From NCBI GenBank assembly GCA_964577275.1, contig CAZNYR010000005.1, positions 1 to 64,000 of the forward strand: a stretch of 64,000 nucleotides of DNA, given 5' to 3'. The stretch is from UBA2561 sp964577275. Lineage in GTDB: Bacteria > Bacteroidota > Bacteroidia > Cytophagales > Thermoflexibacteraceae. The stretch's first letter is position 1. The number at the start of each line of letters is the position of its first letter. The translations under genes were made by a program, and so were the position numbers. The notes beneath the pieces were generated by a model. That model was not told the origin of the DNA and made no database searches. It was given only the letters and a program-made list of their open reading frames with translations. Below, piece after piece: positions 1 to 8,916 of the stretch.

Positions 1-780
1 TTCGATTTGGACGGGAGATAATCCCATCCTAATAATCTTTTTCTCTTCCATGAAATTAGAAATCCAATCTTTGACCGAATCGAACGCATTGGTAATAAAT
101 GCCAATTTGCCTGCTCCGCCATCACCGGGGATATGTTCGGAAACTTTTTTGAACGTATCATTTTTCTCCAAATCATCGCCCGTCAAACTTTGCAACTTTT
201 CGATTACAAAGTTCAGAAAATCAGGACCTAACGGAATCAAACCATCATAACAAATCAAAGCCGCCATACGCATTTTTGCCTCCTTGCCATAATCAGCCAA
301 AGCCGATACAAAATCGCCGATACTATCGCCGGGCAAGCCATTAATTTTGGCAAAAGCCACCAATTCGACCACAATTTTGACCGCCAAATCGACCGTCTGC
401 ACCGTATCGGCTTTCGGGGTCAGATTCTGCATAAAAGATAACATACTGAAGCTATCGGCTAATTTATCCGCCATAGCAGCCGCTCCCATTGCCTTATCCG
501 CCGTATCAACGATGTTAAATAATTTCATAGCCGTTTGATAACCTTCTTCGTCATCATTATACAATTCGATAGCACGCTCCCGAACCATTGCCACAAATTC
601 GTCATCGTCATCGCCCGTTACACTCCGAATCATCTCATCGAAATCCGTGATATTTTCCCACTCGCCCGGCACAATATAATCCAGCGCATTCAAGGCAAAA
701 ACTGTCAGCCCTCCAGACGGAAGGTCGTTTACTAAACCATCAATCGACGGTTTTTCGTCATCAGAAAAGAACCAACCCAT
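1..780 (-). CDS. Unrecognised acidic protein, 3' end outside window
   Basis: The reverse strand is open from an ATG at 780 to the window edge: 260 codons without a stop, so the C-terminus is missing. The N-terminus reads MGWFFSDDEKPSIDGL, followed by an Asp/Glu-rich helical protein (SVTGDDDDEFVAMV near residue 55; Ala/Met-rich helices around residues 95-115; a second Gly/Asp patch near 225). There is no signal peptide and no obvious membrane segment, so it is probably cytoplasmic. It starts 2 nt after the stop of the repeated-domain lipoprotein upstream and must be co-transcribed with it. I do not recognise the family. Continuous coding over 780 nt and the tight spacing make the gene call secure; the function is unknown. 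Confidence 0.8.
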   Translation of the reverse strand, partial: MGWFFSDDEKPSIDGLVNDLPSGGLTVFALNALDYIVPGEWENITDFDEMIRSVTGDDDDEFVAMVRERAIELYNDDEEGYQTAMKLFNIVDTADKAMGAAAMADKLADSFSMLSFMQNLTPKADTVQTVDLAVKIVVELVAFAKINGLPGDSIGDFVSALADYGKEAKMRMAALICYDGLIPLGPDFLNFVIEKLQSLTGDDLEKNDTFKKVSEHIPGDGGAGKLAFITNAFDSVKDWISNFMEEKKIIRMGLSPVQIE

Positions 781-782
781 AA

Positions 783-1874
783 TTATTTTTGATTTTTAGT
801 TTTAAGATTTGCAATCGAAGTCAAATTAAATTTTTTGAGCCACGCCTCACGGTCAGAAGCCGAAAAAGTTTGGTCTTTGGAGCGCACTTGTACCTGAAAT
901 CGCTCGCCTACCAAAATCGAAGTTCCCAAAGAACCCACCGTTGTTGAAGGATAATTCCCAACTTTAGTGCTGGTAGTCAGGTATTTATCGCGTGTTTTCG
1001 GATTTGAAGCCAAATCGGTTACGGTCAAAGTTGCCACTTCTTTGCCCGACTTTTTGAGTTTAGCCTGCGAAGTTCCTACTTTTTCCTGTGCAAAATTCAC
1101 ATCATAACCACTTGATTTTGAGGGAAAAAATTTATTAAATTCTTTACCCGCCAAAGGTTTGTATTTCGACAAATCTAACCCAAACGAAGGCGTTGCCGTA
1201 GCTTGGGATGTTTGTGCTGTTGAGCTACTTGCCTGATTTCCACCGCCTAAGTCGTTACTTTTGATGGGGCTTAATGCTTCCAAACCTTTCAAATCAAACT
1301 TTTTAATCCAATTTTCGCGGTCAGTTGCCGAAAAAGCCTTGTCTTTTGCCCGCACTTGTACCTGAAATCGGCTTCCCACCACAATCGATGAACCCAATGA
1401 ACCGACCGAAGACGAAGGATAAACACCGATTTTTGTCGAGGTCGTCATGTATTTATCCAACGCTTTGGGATTTGAAGCTAAATCCGTGAGCGTCAAAGTT
1501 GCCACTTCTTTGCCTGCTTTTTTGAGTTTGGCTTGCGAAGTTCCTGTTTTTTCTTGTGCAAAATTGACATCATAACCGCTCCCACTTTTCGGGAAAAACT
1601 TGTTCAACTCTTTGCCTGCCAAAGGTTTGTATTTTGACAAATCGACCTTTGCTGCCTTTTTTGTCGAAGTAGCCGCTTGCGTATCCGTGCTATAATTACT
1701 TGAAGATGAGGAAGATGACTTATTATAGGTTGAGGAACTGTTATTGGTCGAAGTGTTGGATTTTTCGTAATTTCCGCTACTTTTTCCGCTACCGCCACCA
1801 CATGACGAAAGCATCAAACTTGCCCCCAAGAAGGCACTCATAATCAGTCTTTTGGAATATTTCCAGTGAGTCAT
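783..1874 (-). CDS. Lipoprotein with two near-identical domains
   Basis: A 363-residue exported lipoprotein. The signal peptide ends in a lipobox (LMLSSC, Cys about residue 25), then a Gly/Ser/Asn/Thr-rich linker to about residue 72 keeps the domains away from the membrane. Two copies of a domain of about 115 residues follow (about 75-200 and 232-358). Both begin LSKYKPLAGKE.NKFFP and share GYDVNFAQEK.GTSQAKLKK, VATLT.TDLASNPK and RFQVQVR, joined by a Ser/Gln/Thr linker. The copies are roughly three-quarters identical, so the duplication is recent or kept similar by recombination. I do not recognise the domain. The gene lies 2 nt upstream of the partial gene ending at the window edge, suggesting a surface/cytoplasm pair in one operon. 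A good promoter lies at 1951-1981. Confidence 0.85.
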   Translation of the reverse strand: MTHWKYSKRLIMSAFLGASLMLSSCGGGSGKSSGNYEKSNTSTNNSSSTYNKSSSSSSSNYSTDTQAATSTKKAAKVDLSKYKPLAGKELNKFFPKSGSGYDVNFAQEKTGTSQAKLKKAGKEVATLTLTDLASNPKALDKYMTTSTKIGVYPSSSVGSLGSSIVVGSRFQVQVRAKDKAFSATDRENWIKKFDLKGLEALSPIKSNDLGGGNQASSSTAQTSQATATPSFGLDLSKYKPLAGKEFNKFFPSKSSGYDVNFAQEKVGTSQAKLKKSGKEVATLTVTDLASNPKTRDKYLTTSTKVGNYPSTTVGSLGTSILVGERFQVQVRSKDQTFSASDREAWLKKFNLTSIANLKTKNQK

Positions 1875-1950
1875 AATTGCTAGATTTAATGAAATTTTAA
1901 ATGGAAGTCATGAACTGAATGTTGTACTTTTTGCAAAAATTCGGACAAAT

Positions 1951-1981
1951 CAAACATAGAACAATTATAAGAAAATTCCAA
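1951..1981 (-). promoter_or_regulatory. Bacteroidota promoter for the repeated-domain lipoprotein operon
   Basis: On the minus strand a TTG (1979-1981) is followed after exactly 20 nt by TATGTTTG (1951-1958). This fits the Bacteroidota consensus TTG-N17-23-TAnnTTTG. Transcription would start near 1944, about 70 nt before the ATG at 1874. Confidence 0.6.
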
Positions 1982-2136
1982 TTTTTGAAGTAAAATATTT
2001 TATAACGATTCGTATAAATTATTCCCAAATTGCTAAAAAATAACATTCAACAAAATAAATTGGACTTTCCCAAAGTTTTTGCAGATTATTGTAATTTCCT
2101 ACAAATAATGTTCCTTAAACTTAAACTTTATTATCC

Positions 2137-2652
2137 ATGAAACGAAATAAAATTATCGCATTTATTGTCTTAGACTTACTTATTATGTTGGCAGTTATTC
2201 CCATGTTTTTGCCAGAAACCTATCAAGTTCAACGCTCGATAACCATCAATGCACCTGCCGAAAATGTATTTGTCTTGGTTAATCAGGTCGAGAATTGGGC
2301 AAAATGGATTCCTTGGGCAGAGGAAGACGAAACCATGAAATTTCAGTACGGCGACCAAAAACAGGGCGTAAATGCTTGGTATTCATGGACTTCCGAAAAT
2401 TCGGGCGGCAAATTGACAATTTTGGAATCCATCGAAAATCAATCCATTAAAACCCAATTAGATTTTGACGGACAATCACCCGCCGAAGGGTTCTGGAAAT
2501 TTGAATCCGACGAAAATAGCACAAAAGTTACATGGGGTTTTGGCGGAAAATTAGCCTATTCAGAACGATATATCGGCTTATTTATGGATACTTTTCTGGG
2601 CGAAAATTTTGAACGAGGATTAGCAAACATCAAAATCCTTGCCGAAAAATAA
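2137..2652 (+). CDS. SRPBCC (START-like) family protein with N-terminal membrane anchor
   Basis: 171 residues. Residues 5-25 form a hydrophobic signal anchor (IIAFIVLDLLIMLAVIPMFL). The rest reads like a polyketide-cyclase/SRPBCC domain: the strand QVQRSITINAPAENVFVLV, then NQVENWAKWIPWAEED (the usual helix and W..W segment), a central GGKLTILE.IENQSIKTQLDF region and a C-terminal helix FLGENFERGLANIKILAE. The fold binds hydrophobic ligands in a closed cavity; no substrate can be inferred. It stands alone and is divergent from the lipoprotein operon. The closest group is the Bacteroidota membrane-anchored SRPBCC proteins often annotated as polyketide cyclase. Confidence 0.75.
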   Translation: MKRNKIIAFIVLDLLIMLAVIPMFLPETYQVQRSITINAPAENVFVLVNQVENWAKWIPWAEEDETMKFQYGDQKQGVNAWYSWTSENSGGKLTILESIENQSIKTQLDFDGQSPAEGFWKFESDENSTKVTWGFGGKLAYSERYIGLFMDTFLGENFERGLANIKILAEK

Positions 2653-2666
2653 ATCATTAGAAAATT

Positions 2667-2700
2667 TTAGCCCCATGATATTTTTGTTTCACGGGGCTAA
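2667..2700. terminator. Bidirectional terminator hairpin
   Basis: TTAGCCCC (2667-2674) pairs with GGGGCTAA (2693-2700), extended by TG/CA after one mismatch. It sits between two convergent genes. On the minus strand the hairpin is followed by AATTTT. Confidence 0.65.
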
Positions 2701-2717
2701 TCAATAAAATACAAAAT

Positions 2718-3122
2718 TTAATCTTTAATCCATTCTAAGGCTTTTTGTTCATCATCAAAAAATTGCGTCATTAAACCTGTATTTTCATCGTAGGCTTGCT
2801 CGATAGAAACCTGCGTAAAAAGGTCTTTAGGAATTACGATTGCCATTTTTTTGAGTCCTTCCTTTTCAAAAATAGGAAACAACAAATCATTATGCCATGC
2901 CTGCATTTCGGGTGTAATCGTATAATCAAAATTCAGTGTATTTGCCAAAAAACCAACAGGCTGATAAACTTGTACCTGTTCGGCAATTTTTTCCATTTTT
3001 AACTGAAATGTTGCATCATCCAGATAAGACCCTACACGCCAATCGGTGCGTAAGCACGGAATTTCAGGATAAAGTGATAATTTCCAGTACTCATCCTTAT
3101 CTATAATTTTTATCTCTTGCAT
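2718..3122 (-). CDS. STAS/SpoIIAA-like small protein
   Basis: 134 residues, cytoplasmic, no signal peptide. The layout, an N-terminal beta pair containing EYWKLSLYPE, a central helix KMEKIAEQVQVYQP, a strand GFLANTLNFDYTITP with the following helix, and a C-terminal strand KMAIVIPKDLF before a terminal helix (DDEQKALEWIKD), matches the STAS/SEC14-like small proteins common in Bacteroidota. These usually end in a helix around AL.WL. Many are annotated as hypothetical; a role in stress or phosphate signalling is not established. It is divergent from tadA, with only about 50 nt between the starts. Confidence 0.55.
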   Translation of the reverse strand: MQEIKIIDKDEYWKLSLYPEIPCLRTDWRVGSYLDDATFQLKMEKIAEQVQVYQPVGFLANTLNFDYTITPEMQAWHNDLLFPIFEKEGLKKMAIVIPKDLFTQVSIEQAYDENTGLMTQFFDDEQKALEWIKD

Positions 3123-3173
3123 TGGAATTATGGGTTAGTTTGTTTTCAAATTTACATATTTTATTTGACAATC

Positions 3174-3632
3174 ATGATATTTTATACTTCAAAAGAACGA
3201 GACGAATATTGGATGCAACTGGCTCTAAATCAGGCAAAAACGGCAGAATCCGAAGGCGAAATTCCTGTCGGAGCATTGGTCGTTTATCAGCATCAAATTT
3301 TGGCAAAAGCCCACAACCAAACGCTTCGCCTCAAAGACCCCACGGCACACGCCGAAATGTTAGCCATTACGGCGGCTTGTCATACGCTGGGCAATCCTAT
3401 TTTGCAAGATTGTGAATTATTCGTAACCCTCGAACCCTGCGTGATGTGCGCTGGCGCAAGTTATTGGGCAATGTTTAAGCGAGTCATTTATGGAGCTTCT
3501 GACCAAAAATACGGTTTCAAAAAAACAGGAAAATCATTATTTCATCCCAAAACACAAATCACGGCGGGCGTTCTACAACCCGAATGCCAAGCCATTTTGC
3601 AACGGTTTTTTAGCAAATTACGCAATCAGTAA
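3174..3632 (+). CDS. tadA: tRNA-specific adenosine deaminase
   Basis: Deaminates A34 to inosine in the tRNA-Arg(ACG) anticodon. From the ATG at 3174 the protein has 152 residues, the normal length; the longer reading from 3117 adds a hydrophobic, unlikely N-terminus that overlaps the divergent gene. The cytidine/deoxycytidylate deaminase zinc site is complete: HAEM (H59 ligand, E61 proton shuttle) and EPCVMCAGA (C89 and C92 ligands). GEIPVGALVV near residues 28-37 is the usual N-terminal signature. It is a stand-alone gene, which is common for tadA. Confidence 0.95.
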   Translation: MIFYTSKERDEYWMQLALNQAKTAESEGEIPVGALVVYQHQILAKAHNQTLRLKDPTAHAEMLAITAACHTLGNPILQDCELFVTLEPCVMCAGASYWAMFKRVIYGASDQKYGFKKTGKSLFHPKTQITAGVLQPECQAILQRFFSKLRNQ

Positions 3633-3677
3633 ACTATTGATAATCAATAAGATATGAGCTAATTTTTGGCTCATTGC

Positions 3678-6062
3678 TTATCGTCCACCAGAATAAACCA
3701 TCGCCTCTCCTTTGCCAAAGCCATAACTAAAACTTAATGTCATGTATCGTGGCGATTGGTTTGTTATCGTAACATAAAAATCCGATTCGTCCATCACAAA
3801 CATCGAGCGGCTTGTCGCAAATATATTCCGAAAATTAAGATTGATAACTCCTCGATTTTTTAATACTTTTTTCCGAACGCCCATGTTCATAAAGTAATTA
3901 TCCTGCTCGGTTCGCCCAACTTGCTGAAGTTTAGAGTAATAACGCCCATCAATTTGTGCATTAAATCCCTTGCCCAACGTCAGTTTAGCTTGAAGGCGAA
4001 CCGACCAATTTTGATTACTGAAATCAAAGTTTGCATTCCCAAATGTACCTTTTCGGTCAAAATAACCCCAATTAACATTTGAAGATAGCGATAATCCTTT
4101 GGTTGGCGTGTATTCGGTATTTAATTCAATTCCTGTACGATTTCGGATGCCTACATTTTCGGGCTTTGTGCGTACAATATTTTCAGCATTAAAAACCGAA
4201 ACCTCTTCGATAACTTGCGTAGTGCGTTGATGAAAAATCCCCAAATTCAATGATACATTTCCAAACTCCTGAATCGAATTAAGTTCATACGAATCCGTGT
4301 ATTCAGGTTGCAAAAATGGATTGCCCGTATAAATATTATACCCATCCCGAATCGAAAAAAATGGACTCAAAAGCCATAATTTTGGACGATAAATTCGCCG
4401 TGAATAACTGGCTTGTAAAGAGGCTTCATTGCTCAATTTATATGACGTATGCACGCTGGGAAAAAAATTCGTATATTGCTGATAACTTGAGGTTTGTGTC
4501 GTTTTTAACAACGAATTAAAATCCGTATTTTCCATTCGTAAACCTACTTTCCAACCAAAATTTTTACCTTCTTTTCCATAAGTAGCATACGCCCCCAAGA
4601 CATTTTGTTGAAAATCAAATATATCGGTAAATTCCTGATTTGAGATGCGCTCATCACCCCGAACTTCTTCTACAAAAAAATCATTAATCATATTACTTAG
4701 TACGTATTTTGCACCTGTTTCCAATTTACTTTTATCGGCAAAAGGTCGAGTATAATCCATTTGAAATGTATATTCAGAACGCCCGTATTCACTGCCAAAA
4801 CGATGGTCAGAATTTATGAAATTCCCCACAGAGTTTGCCCATTGAAATGCCCCATTTTTACTTTTATCAAATTTAACGCCAATAGCACTCCATGTAAGTT
4901 GATGCTTTTTATGGTCAGAAAATGATTTTTTGTAATGCAATTCATACTGGAACGAAGGATTTTTAGCCTCAATCGTTTCGATACGGCTGGTTGAAGATTC
5001 GTCCGCTTCGGTCAAAATATATAAAATATCCGTAAATTCCTTTTCAATTTCATACGCATAATTTGCCGATAACGTCATGACATTCAGCTCGTTAAAATGA
5101 TAATCCAACCCAATTAAGCCGTTATAAAATTGTTCCTGTCGATAATGTTCCCCATCCCTTTCGAGTATCTGTTCAATCGGATTTTTATTATTAATCGTTT
5201 TACCGAATAGATGACGAGGCAATTTTCGGACACCCACTCCACCCTGCATAAAAAAGTTAAATTTTCCTGTTCTGTAATTCAAACTTACTCCAGCATTATG
5301 ATTTTTGGGCGCACCTGTATTCAAACTCAACGACCCATTGACACCTTTTTTTTCTTCCTTTTTCAGAATAATATTAATAATGCCTGTCGTGCCTTCCGCA
5401 TCGTATTTGGCGGATGGATTGGTGATAACTTCCACTTTTTCAATCATTTCGGCAGTCAAAGTACCTAAGGTTTTCGAACCGTTGCTGGTCATCACCGAAG
5501 GCTTGCCATTAATCAGAATTTGAACATTGGCATTGCCCCGCAAACTGACCACGCCCTCCAGATTTACCTCAACTGACGGCACATTATTCAGTACATCCAA
5601 CGCACTTCCGCCCGCACTAAGAAGGTCTTTTCCGACATTAAAAATGCGTTTATCAAGTTTATAAATCGTTTCGGATTTTTGTGCCTCGACCGAAACCTCA
5701 TCCATCATTTCGGTATTGGGTTTCAAAATAATATTGCCCAAATCTACCTGATTATCAGATACTTCAAACTCTCGAATCGTTTGCGTATGAAAACCAATAA
5801 AGCTAATTTTGACATAAAAATTCAGCGCATTGATGGTCGTTTTGAACTGCCCTTTTTTGTCCGTAACAACCCCTCCCAGTGTTTCATCTGAAGTTTTATC
5901 CATGAAAATAATGGACGCATATTCGATAGGAATTTCCGTATCTTTTTCTTGAACTTTACCTCTAATTTGTATCTTTTGTTCGGATTGTGCCTTGACTTGA
6001 GGAACATTCCGACCAAAAATTATACAAAGAGTTATGAGCAAAAATATTGTATTTTTTGACAT
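3678..6062 (-). CDS. TonB-dependent receptor-like outer-membrane protein (CarboxypepD_reg, plug, beta-barrel)
   Basis: 794 residues. A signal peptide ends at about residue 25 (VPQVKAQ). Residues 30-115 form a carboxypeptidase-regulatory-like domain (IQIRGKVQEKD...IPIEYASIIF). Residues about 125-215 are the plug domain (LDVLNNVPSVEVNLEGVVSLRGN, then VEVITNPSAKYDAEGTTGII in pieces). The remainder is a beta-barrel of the OMP_b-brl_3 type ending in aromatic strands (SPRYMTLSFSYGFG). It belongs to the outer-membrane beta-barrel family widespread in Bacteroidota; the substrate is unknown. There is no SusD partner, so it is not a glycan-utilisation pair. It is divergent from gldB across a 309-nt AT-rich spacer. 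Confidence 0.85.
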   Translation of the reverse strand: MSKNTIFLLITLCIIFGRNVPQVKAQSEQKIQIRGKVQEKDTEIPIEYASIIFMDKTSDETLGGVVTDKKGQFKTTINALNFYVKISFIGFHTQTIREFEVSDNQVDLGNIILKPNTEMMDEVSVEAQKSETIYKLDKRIFNVGKDLLSAGGSALDVLNNVPSVEVNLEGVVSLRGNANVQILINGKPSVMTSNGSKTLGTLTAEMIEKVEVITNPSAKYDAEGTTGIINIILKKEEKKGVNGSLSLNTGAPKNHNAGVSLNYRTGKFNFFMQGGVGVRKLPRHLFGKTINNKNPIEQILERDGEHYRQEQFYNGLIGLDYHFNELNVMTLSANYAYEIEKEFTDILYILTEADESSTSRIETIEAKNPSFQYELHYKKSFSDHKKHQLTWSAIGVKFDKSKNGAFQWANSVGNFINSDHRFGSEYGRSEYTFQMDYTRPFADKSKLETGAKYVLSNMINDFFVEEVRGDERISNQEFTDIFDFQQNVLGAYATYGKEGKNFGWKVGLRMENTDFNSLLKTTQTSSYQQYTNFFPSVHTSYKLSNEASLQASYSRRIYRPKLWLLSPFFSIRDGYNIYTGNPFLQPEYTDSYELNSIQEFGNVSLNLGIFHQRTTQVIEEVSVFNAENIVRTKPENVGIRNRTGIELNTEYTPTKGLSLSSNVNWGYFDRKGTFGNANFDFSNQNWSVRLQAKLTLGKGFNAQIDGRYYSKLQQVGRTEQDNYFMNMGVRKKVLKNRGVINLNFRNIFATSRSMFVMDESDFYVTITNQSPRYMTLSFSYGFGKGEAMVYSGGR

Positions 6063-6371
6063 GTGTTGAATAATTTAGTTTGTTGGTATTTTTTAACAAA
6101 TTAGTAACCGAATTTCATCATATAAAAAGATGCTGGCACAAAATTAGTCGATGTTTTGATAGTAAGACTTTTTCATAAAAATTTATAGTTTACGGATTAT
6201 AGCTTAAATATCTGAAAATAACTCAATAAAATAGTATTTTATACATGAATAAATTATCATATTTTTAAATTTCATTACAAAAAAATTTATAAATTTATCC
6301 CATTAAATTGTTGCTCAACGTTATTTCGATATTTACTCCGATAAAAATAAGTTGTAACTTAATCAAAAATC
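6063..6371. other. Divergent intergenic region, receptor/gldB
   Basis: 309 nt, very AT-rich, between two divergent genes. On the minus strand TAATTTTG (6139-6146) matches the Bacteroidota -7 box about 75 nt before the receptor ATG, but no TTG sits at the expected upstream distance. I see no small ORF or RNA structure. Confidence 0.4.
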
Positions 6372-7370
6372 ATGAATTATTTATTGAATTATTTTTTTGT
6401 ATTCGTTTTATTGGTATTAAGTGCCTGCCAGTCGGATTTTGATGCACCCGATGTATCACATATTCCGATGAATGTTGAACTGATACGCCTTGAAAAAGCA
6501 CTACAAACCGCCAAAAATCCGCAAGATATTGTGAAAGTGGCTCAAAAAAATCCCACTTATTTTTTAGATTACCAAAAACGTAGCGGAGTACCCGCACAAA
6601 CGATGATTGCTGATTTTTATCGTATTTCGCAAAGTCCTTACATCGACACGCTGACCCAAGCCACAAATCAATATTTCGGACAAATGACTGATATTCAGGA
6701 AGAATACAAACAGGCTTTTCGGTATGTCAAACATTATTTTCCGACCTTTATGCCCCCCAAAATATACACCAACGTAACGGGTTATGGGAATGATATTTTC
6801 GTTTCGGATAGTTTATTGATTGTAGGATTGGACTTTTTCTTAGGCAAAAATGCGCCTTATCAACCCCCAAACGTGCCTGAATATATTTTGCAACGCCTCC
6901 AAAAAAATTATATCGTGCCGACTTCGTGTTTATTTTTGTCTAATAAATATAACGCTACCTTAGGGCAAAATGGCTCGACTTCCATGCTTGATGACATGAT
7001 TTATTATGGTAAAAGTTACCAATTTGTACGCATGACCAACCCACAAGTGCCTGATTCTGTGATTACTGGCTATACCGCCAAGCAAACCGAAGAAGTCAAA
7101 GCCAATGCCGAATTTTTATGGGCGCACTTCGTAGAAAAAGATTTGTTTTACGAAAAAAGCCACTTACTCAAAAATAAATATTTGGGCGAATCACCATTTA
7201 CGCACGCCATCAGTTCGGAATGTCCCGGACGAATTGGAAGATGGTTAGGATGGCAAATCGTTCGGGCATACCTCAAAAATAATCCTGATGTTTCCTTATC
7301 CGATTTGATGAAAAATACCAACACCCAAGAAATTTTCCGAAAATCGAATTATCGTCCTCAAAAAAATTAA
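6372..7370 (+). CDS. gldB: Gliding motility lipoprotein GldB
   Basis: 332 residues with a lipoprotein signal (LLVLSAC, Cys 19). It carries the family hallmarks: VELIRLEKAL after the signal, FLGKNAPYQPP in the middle, DDMIYYGKSYQFV, and a C-terminal ECPGRIGRWLGWQIVRAY segment with SPFT before it, the most conserved part of GldB. GldB is a membrane lipoprotein needed for gliding, and for assembly or stability of the Type IX secretion/gliding machinery, in Flavobacterium. Its presence marks the genome as a gliding or T9SS-bearing Bacteroidota member. No gldC follows; the next gene is an SDR, so the usual gldB-gldC pairing is absent here. Confidence 0.88.
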   Translation: MNYLLNYFFVFVLLVLSACQSDFDAPDVSHIPMNVELIRLEKALQTAKNPQDIVKVAQKNPTYFLDYQKRSGVPAQTMIADFYRISQSPYIDTLTQATNQYFGQMTDIQEEYKQAFRYVKHYFPTFMPPKIYTNVTGYGNDIFVSDSLLIVGLDFFLGKNAPYQPPNVPEYILQRLQKNYIVPTSCLFLSNKYNATLGQNGSTSMLDDMIYYGKSYQFVRMTNPQVPDSVITGYTAKQTEEVKANAEFLWAHFVEKDLFYEKSHLLKNKYLGESPFTHAISSECPGRIGRWLGWQIVRAYLKNNPDVSLSDLMKNTNTQEIFRKSNYRPQKN

Positions 7371-7503
7371 TGTAATTTTAGATTTAAATAATCATATTTT
7401 AACTTTTTAAAAATATTTTTTCAACTTATTTTGTTTAATCAAAAATCATTAAAATTAAACAAAATAAACTATCCTGAAGTTTTCAAGAAAAACTACTGAA
7501 AAT

Positions 7504-8193
7504 ATGAAAACATATTTGGTTGTCGGTGGCACGCAAGGCATCGGCTTATCTCTGACCCAAAAATTAGCGCAAAATGGGCATCAAGTAATTGTGTTGGCTC
7601 GAAATCCTGTCGAAAATCTTCCGCCCACCACCCAATTTGTGGCGGCTGATATACTTTCGGATTTACCCGACATTTCCGAACCATTGGCTGGCTTGGCATA
7701 TTGTCCGGGGAGCATCACCTTGAAGCCTTTTCATGGTCTGAAACCCACTGATTTTGAGCGAGATATGGCGATTAATTTTCATGGAGCGGTCAGAGTCATT
7801 CAAAAATATTTGCCTTTATTGAAAAAATCCGAAAGCGCATCCATCGTTTTGTTTAGCACGGTTGCCGTACAAACAGGAATGAATTTCCATGCCAGTATTT
7901 CTGCTGCCAAAGGTGCGATTGAAGCTCTAACTCGCTCATTATCAGCCGAATTTGCGCCCAAAATCCGTGTCAATGCCGTTGCACCATCCATGACCGATAC
8001 GCCTTTGGCAAGTCGTTATTTGCGTACTGACAAACAGCGCGAAGCCTCCGCCGAACGACATCCACTCAAACGCATCGCACAAGCCCACGAAATTGCAAAT
8101 GTGGCGCAATTTCTGATTTCGGATAATTCGGCAAATATTACTGGACAAATCATTCAGGCGGACGGCGGAATTTCGAGCATTAAAAACATCTAA
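7504..8193 (+). CDS. SDR-family protein lacking the catalytic Tyr
   Basis: 229 residues with the classical short-chain dehydrogenase Rossmann fold: VGGTQGIG (7-14) binds the dinucleotide, N91 and S118 (VLFSTVAV) sit at the expected active-site positions, and the C-terminus ends ITGQIIQADGG. The YxxxK motif reads ISAAK (132-136), so the Lys remains but the Tyr is Ile. The NAG motif is replaced by CPG. A group of SDR proteins with HASISAAKG is, as I recall, found in Bacteroidota and cyanobacteria. The flavin reductase gene starts 9 nt downstream, so the two are one transcription unit. The protein may bind NAD(P) without normal SDR catalysis or use another proton donor. Confidence 0.85.
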   Translation: MKTYLVVGGTQGIGLSLTQKLAQNGHQVIVLARNPVENLPPTTQFVAADILSDLPDISEPLAGLAYCPGSITLKPFHGLKPTDFERDMAINFHGAVRVIQKYLPLLKKSESASIVLFSTVAVQTGMNFHASISAAKGAIEALTRSLSAEFAPKIRVNAVAPSMTDTPLASRYLRTDKQREASAERHPLKRIAQAHEIANVAQFLISDNSANITGQIIQADGGISSIKNI

Positions 8194-8202
8194 CTTATTG
8201 AT

Positions 8203-8844
8203 ATGGAACAACTTACAAAAATAACATTGCCTCAAATTTTGACGTTAGAAAAACGCTACCGAGCCAATTTAATCAATGGGATTTTGGGCTATAAATCCGC
8301 CAATTTGATTGCGACACGCCACGAAAATGGCACGCCTAATGTCGCTATTTTCAATTCAACGATACATATCGGAGCAACTCCTCCGCTTATCGGCTTTGTG
8401 ATGCGTCCTTTGAGTGTGCCTCGTCAAACGTATGAAAATATCAAACGTGTAGGTTTTTACACGATTAATCAGGTTCATGCCGATTTTATTTGGGAAGCGC
8501 ATCAAACTTCCGCTAAATATCCCGAAAATATTTCCGAATTTGAAGAAGTAGGCTTAAAAATAACCCATTCCGAAAGTTTTTCCGTGCCTTATGTAGCGCA
8601 GTCGCAGATTAGAATGGGACTAAAATTTGTGGAAGAATTACCGATTCAATCGAACGGAACAATTTTGATAATTGGTGAAGTACAAGAATTGTTTTATCCC
8701 GAAAATATCGTATCGGAAGATGGTACTCCTGACTTGAATCGCACACATACTGTGGCAGTTACGGGCTTGGATACCTACCATTTGCCCACCAAACTCAAGC
8801 AGTTTTCGTATGCGCGTCCACACCAAAAAAGCATAGAAATTTAG
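8203..8844 (+). CDS. Flavin reductase-family FMN-binding split-barrel protein
   Basis: 213 residues. The flavin-reductase-like split-barrel signature is visible: ILGYKSANLIATRHENGTPN near residue 24, IGFVMRP followed by TYENIKRVGFYTINQV (the FMN-phosphate-binding turn), and AHQTSAKYP in the middle. The C-terminus (TGLDTYHLP) is typical of a Bacteroidota subgroup usually annotated simply as flavin reductase. The start is 9 nt after the SDR stop, so it is co-transcribed. Proteins of this type are often found with SDR, DUF2256 and cryptochrome/photolyase genes; a DUF2256 gene lies at 13304-13444, but no photolyase is in the window. Confidence 0.85.
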   Translation: MEQLTKITLPQILTLEKRYRANLINGILGYKSANLIATRHENGTPNVAIFNSTIHIGATPPLIGFVMRPLSVPRQTYENIKRVGFYTINQVHADFIWEAHQTSAKYPENISEFEEVGLKITHSESFSVPYVAQSQIRMGLKFVEELPIQSNGTILIIGEVQELFYPENIVSEDGTPDLNRTHTVAVTGLDTYHLPTKLKQFSYARPHQKSIEI

Positions 8845-8916
8845 TCAGATAACTAAAAATATGTTTTTGTTCATTTTTTTTATACCTTTATTCCAAAAAA
8901 CATAACCTTCTGACTT

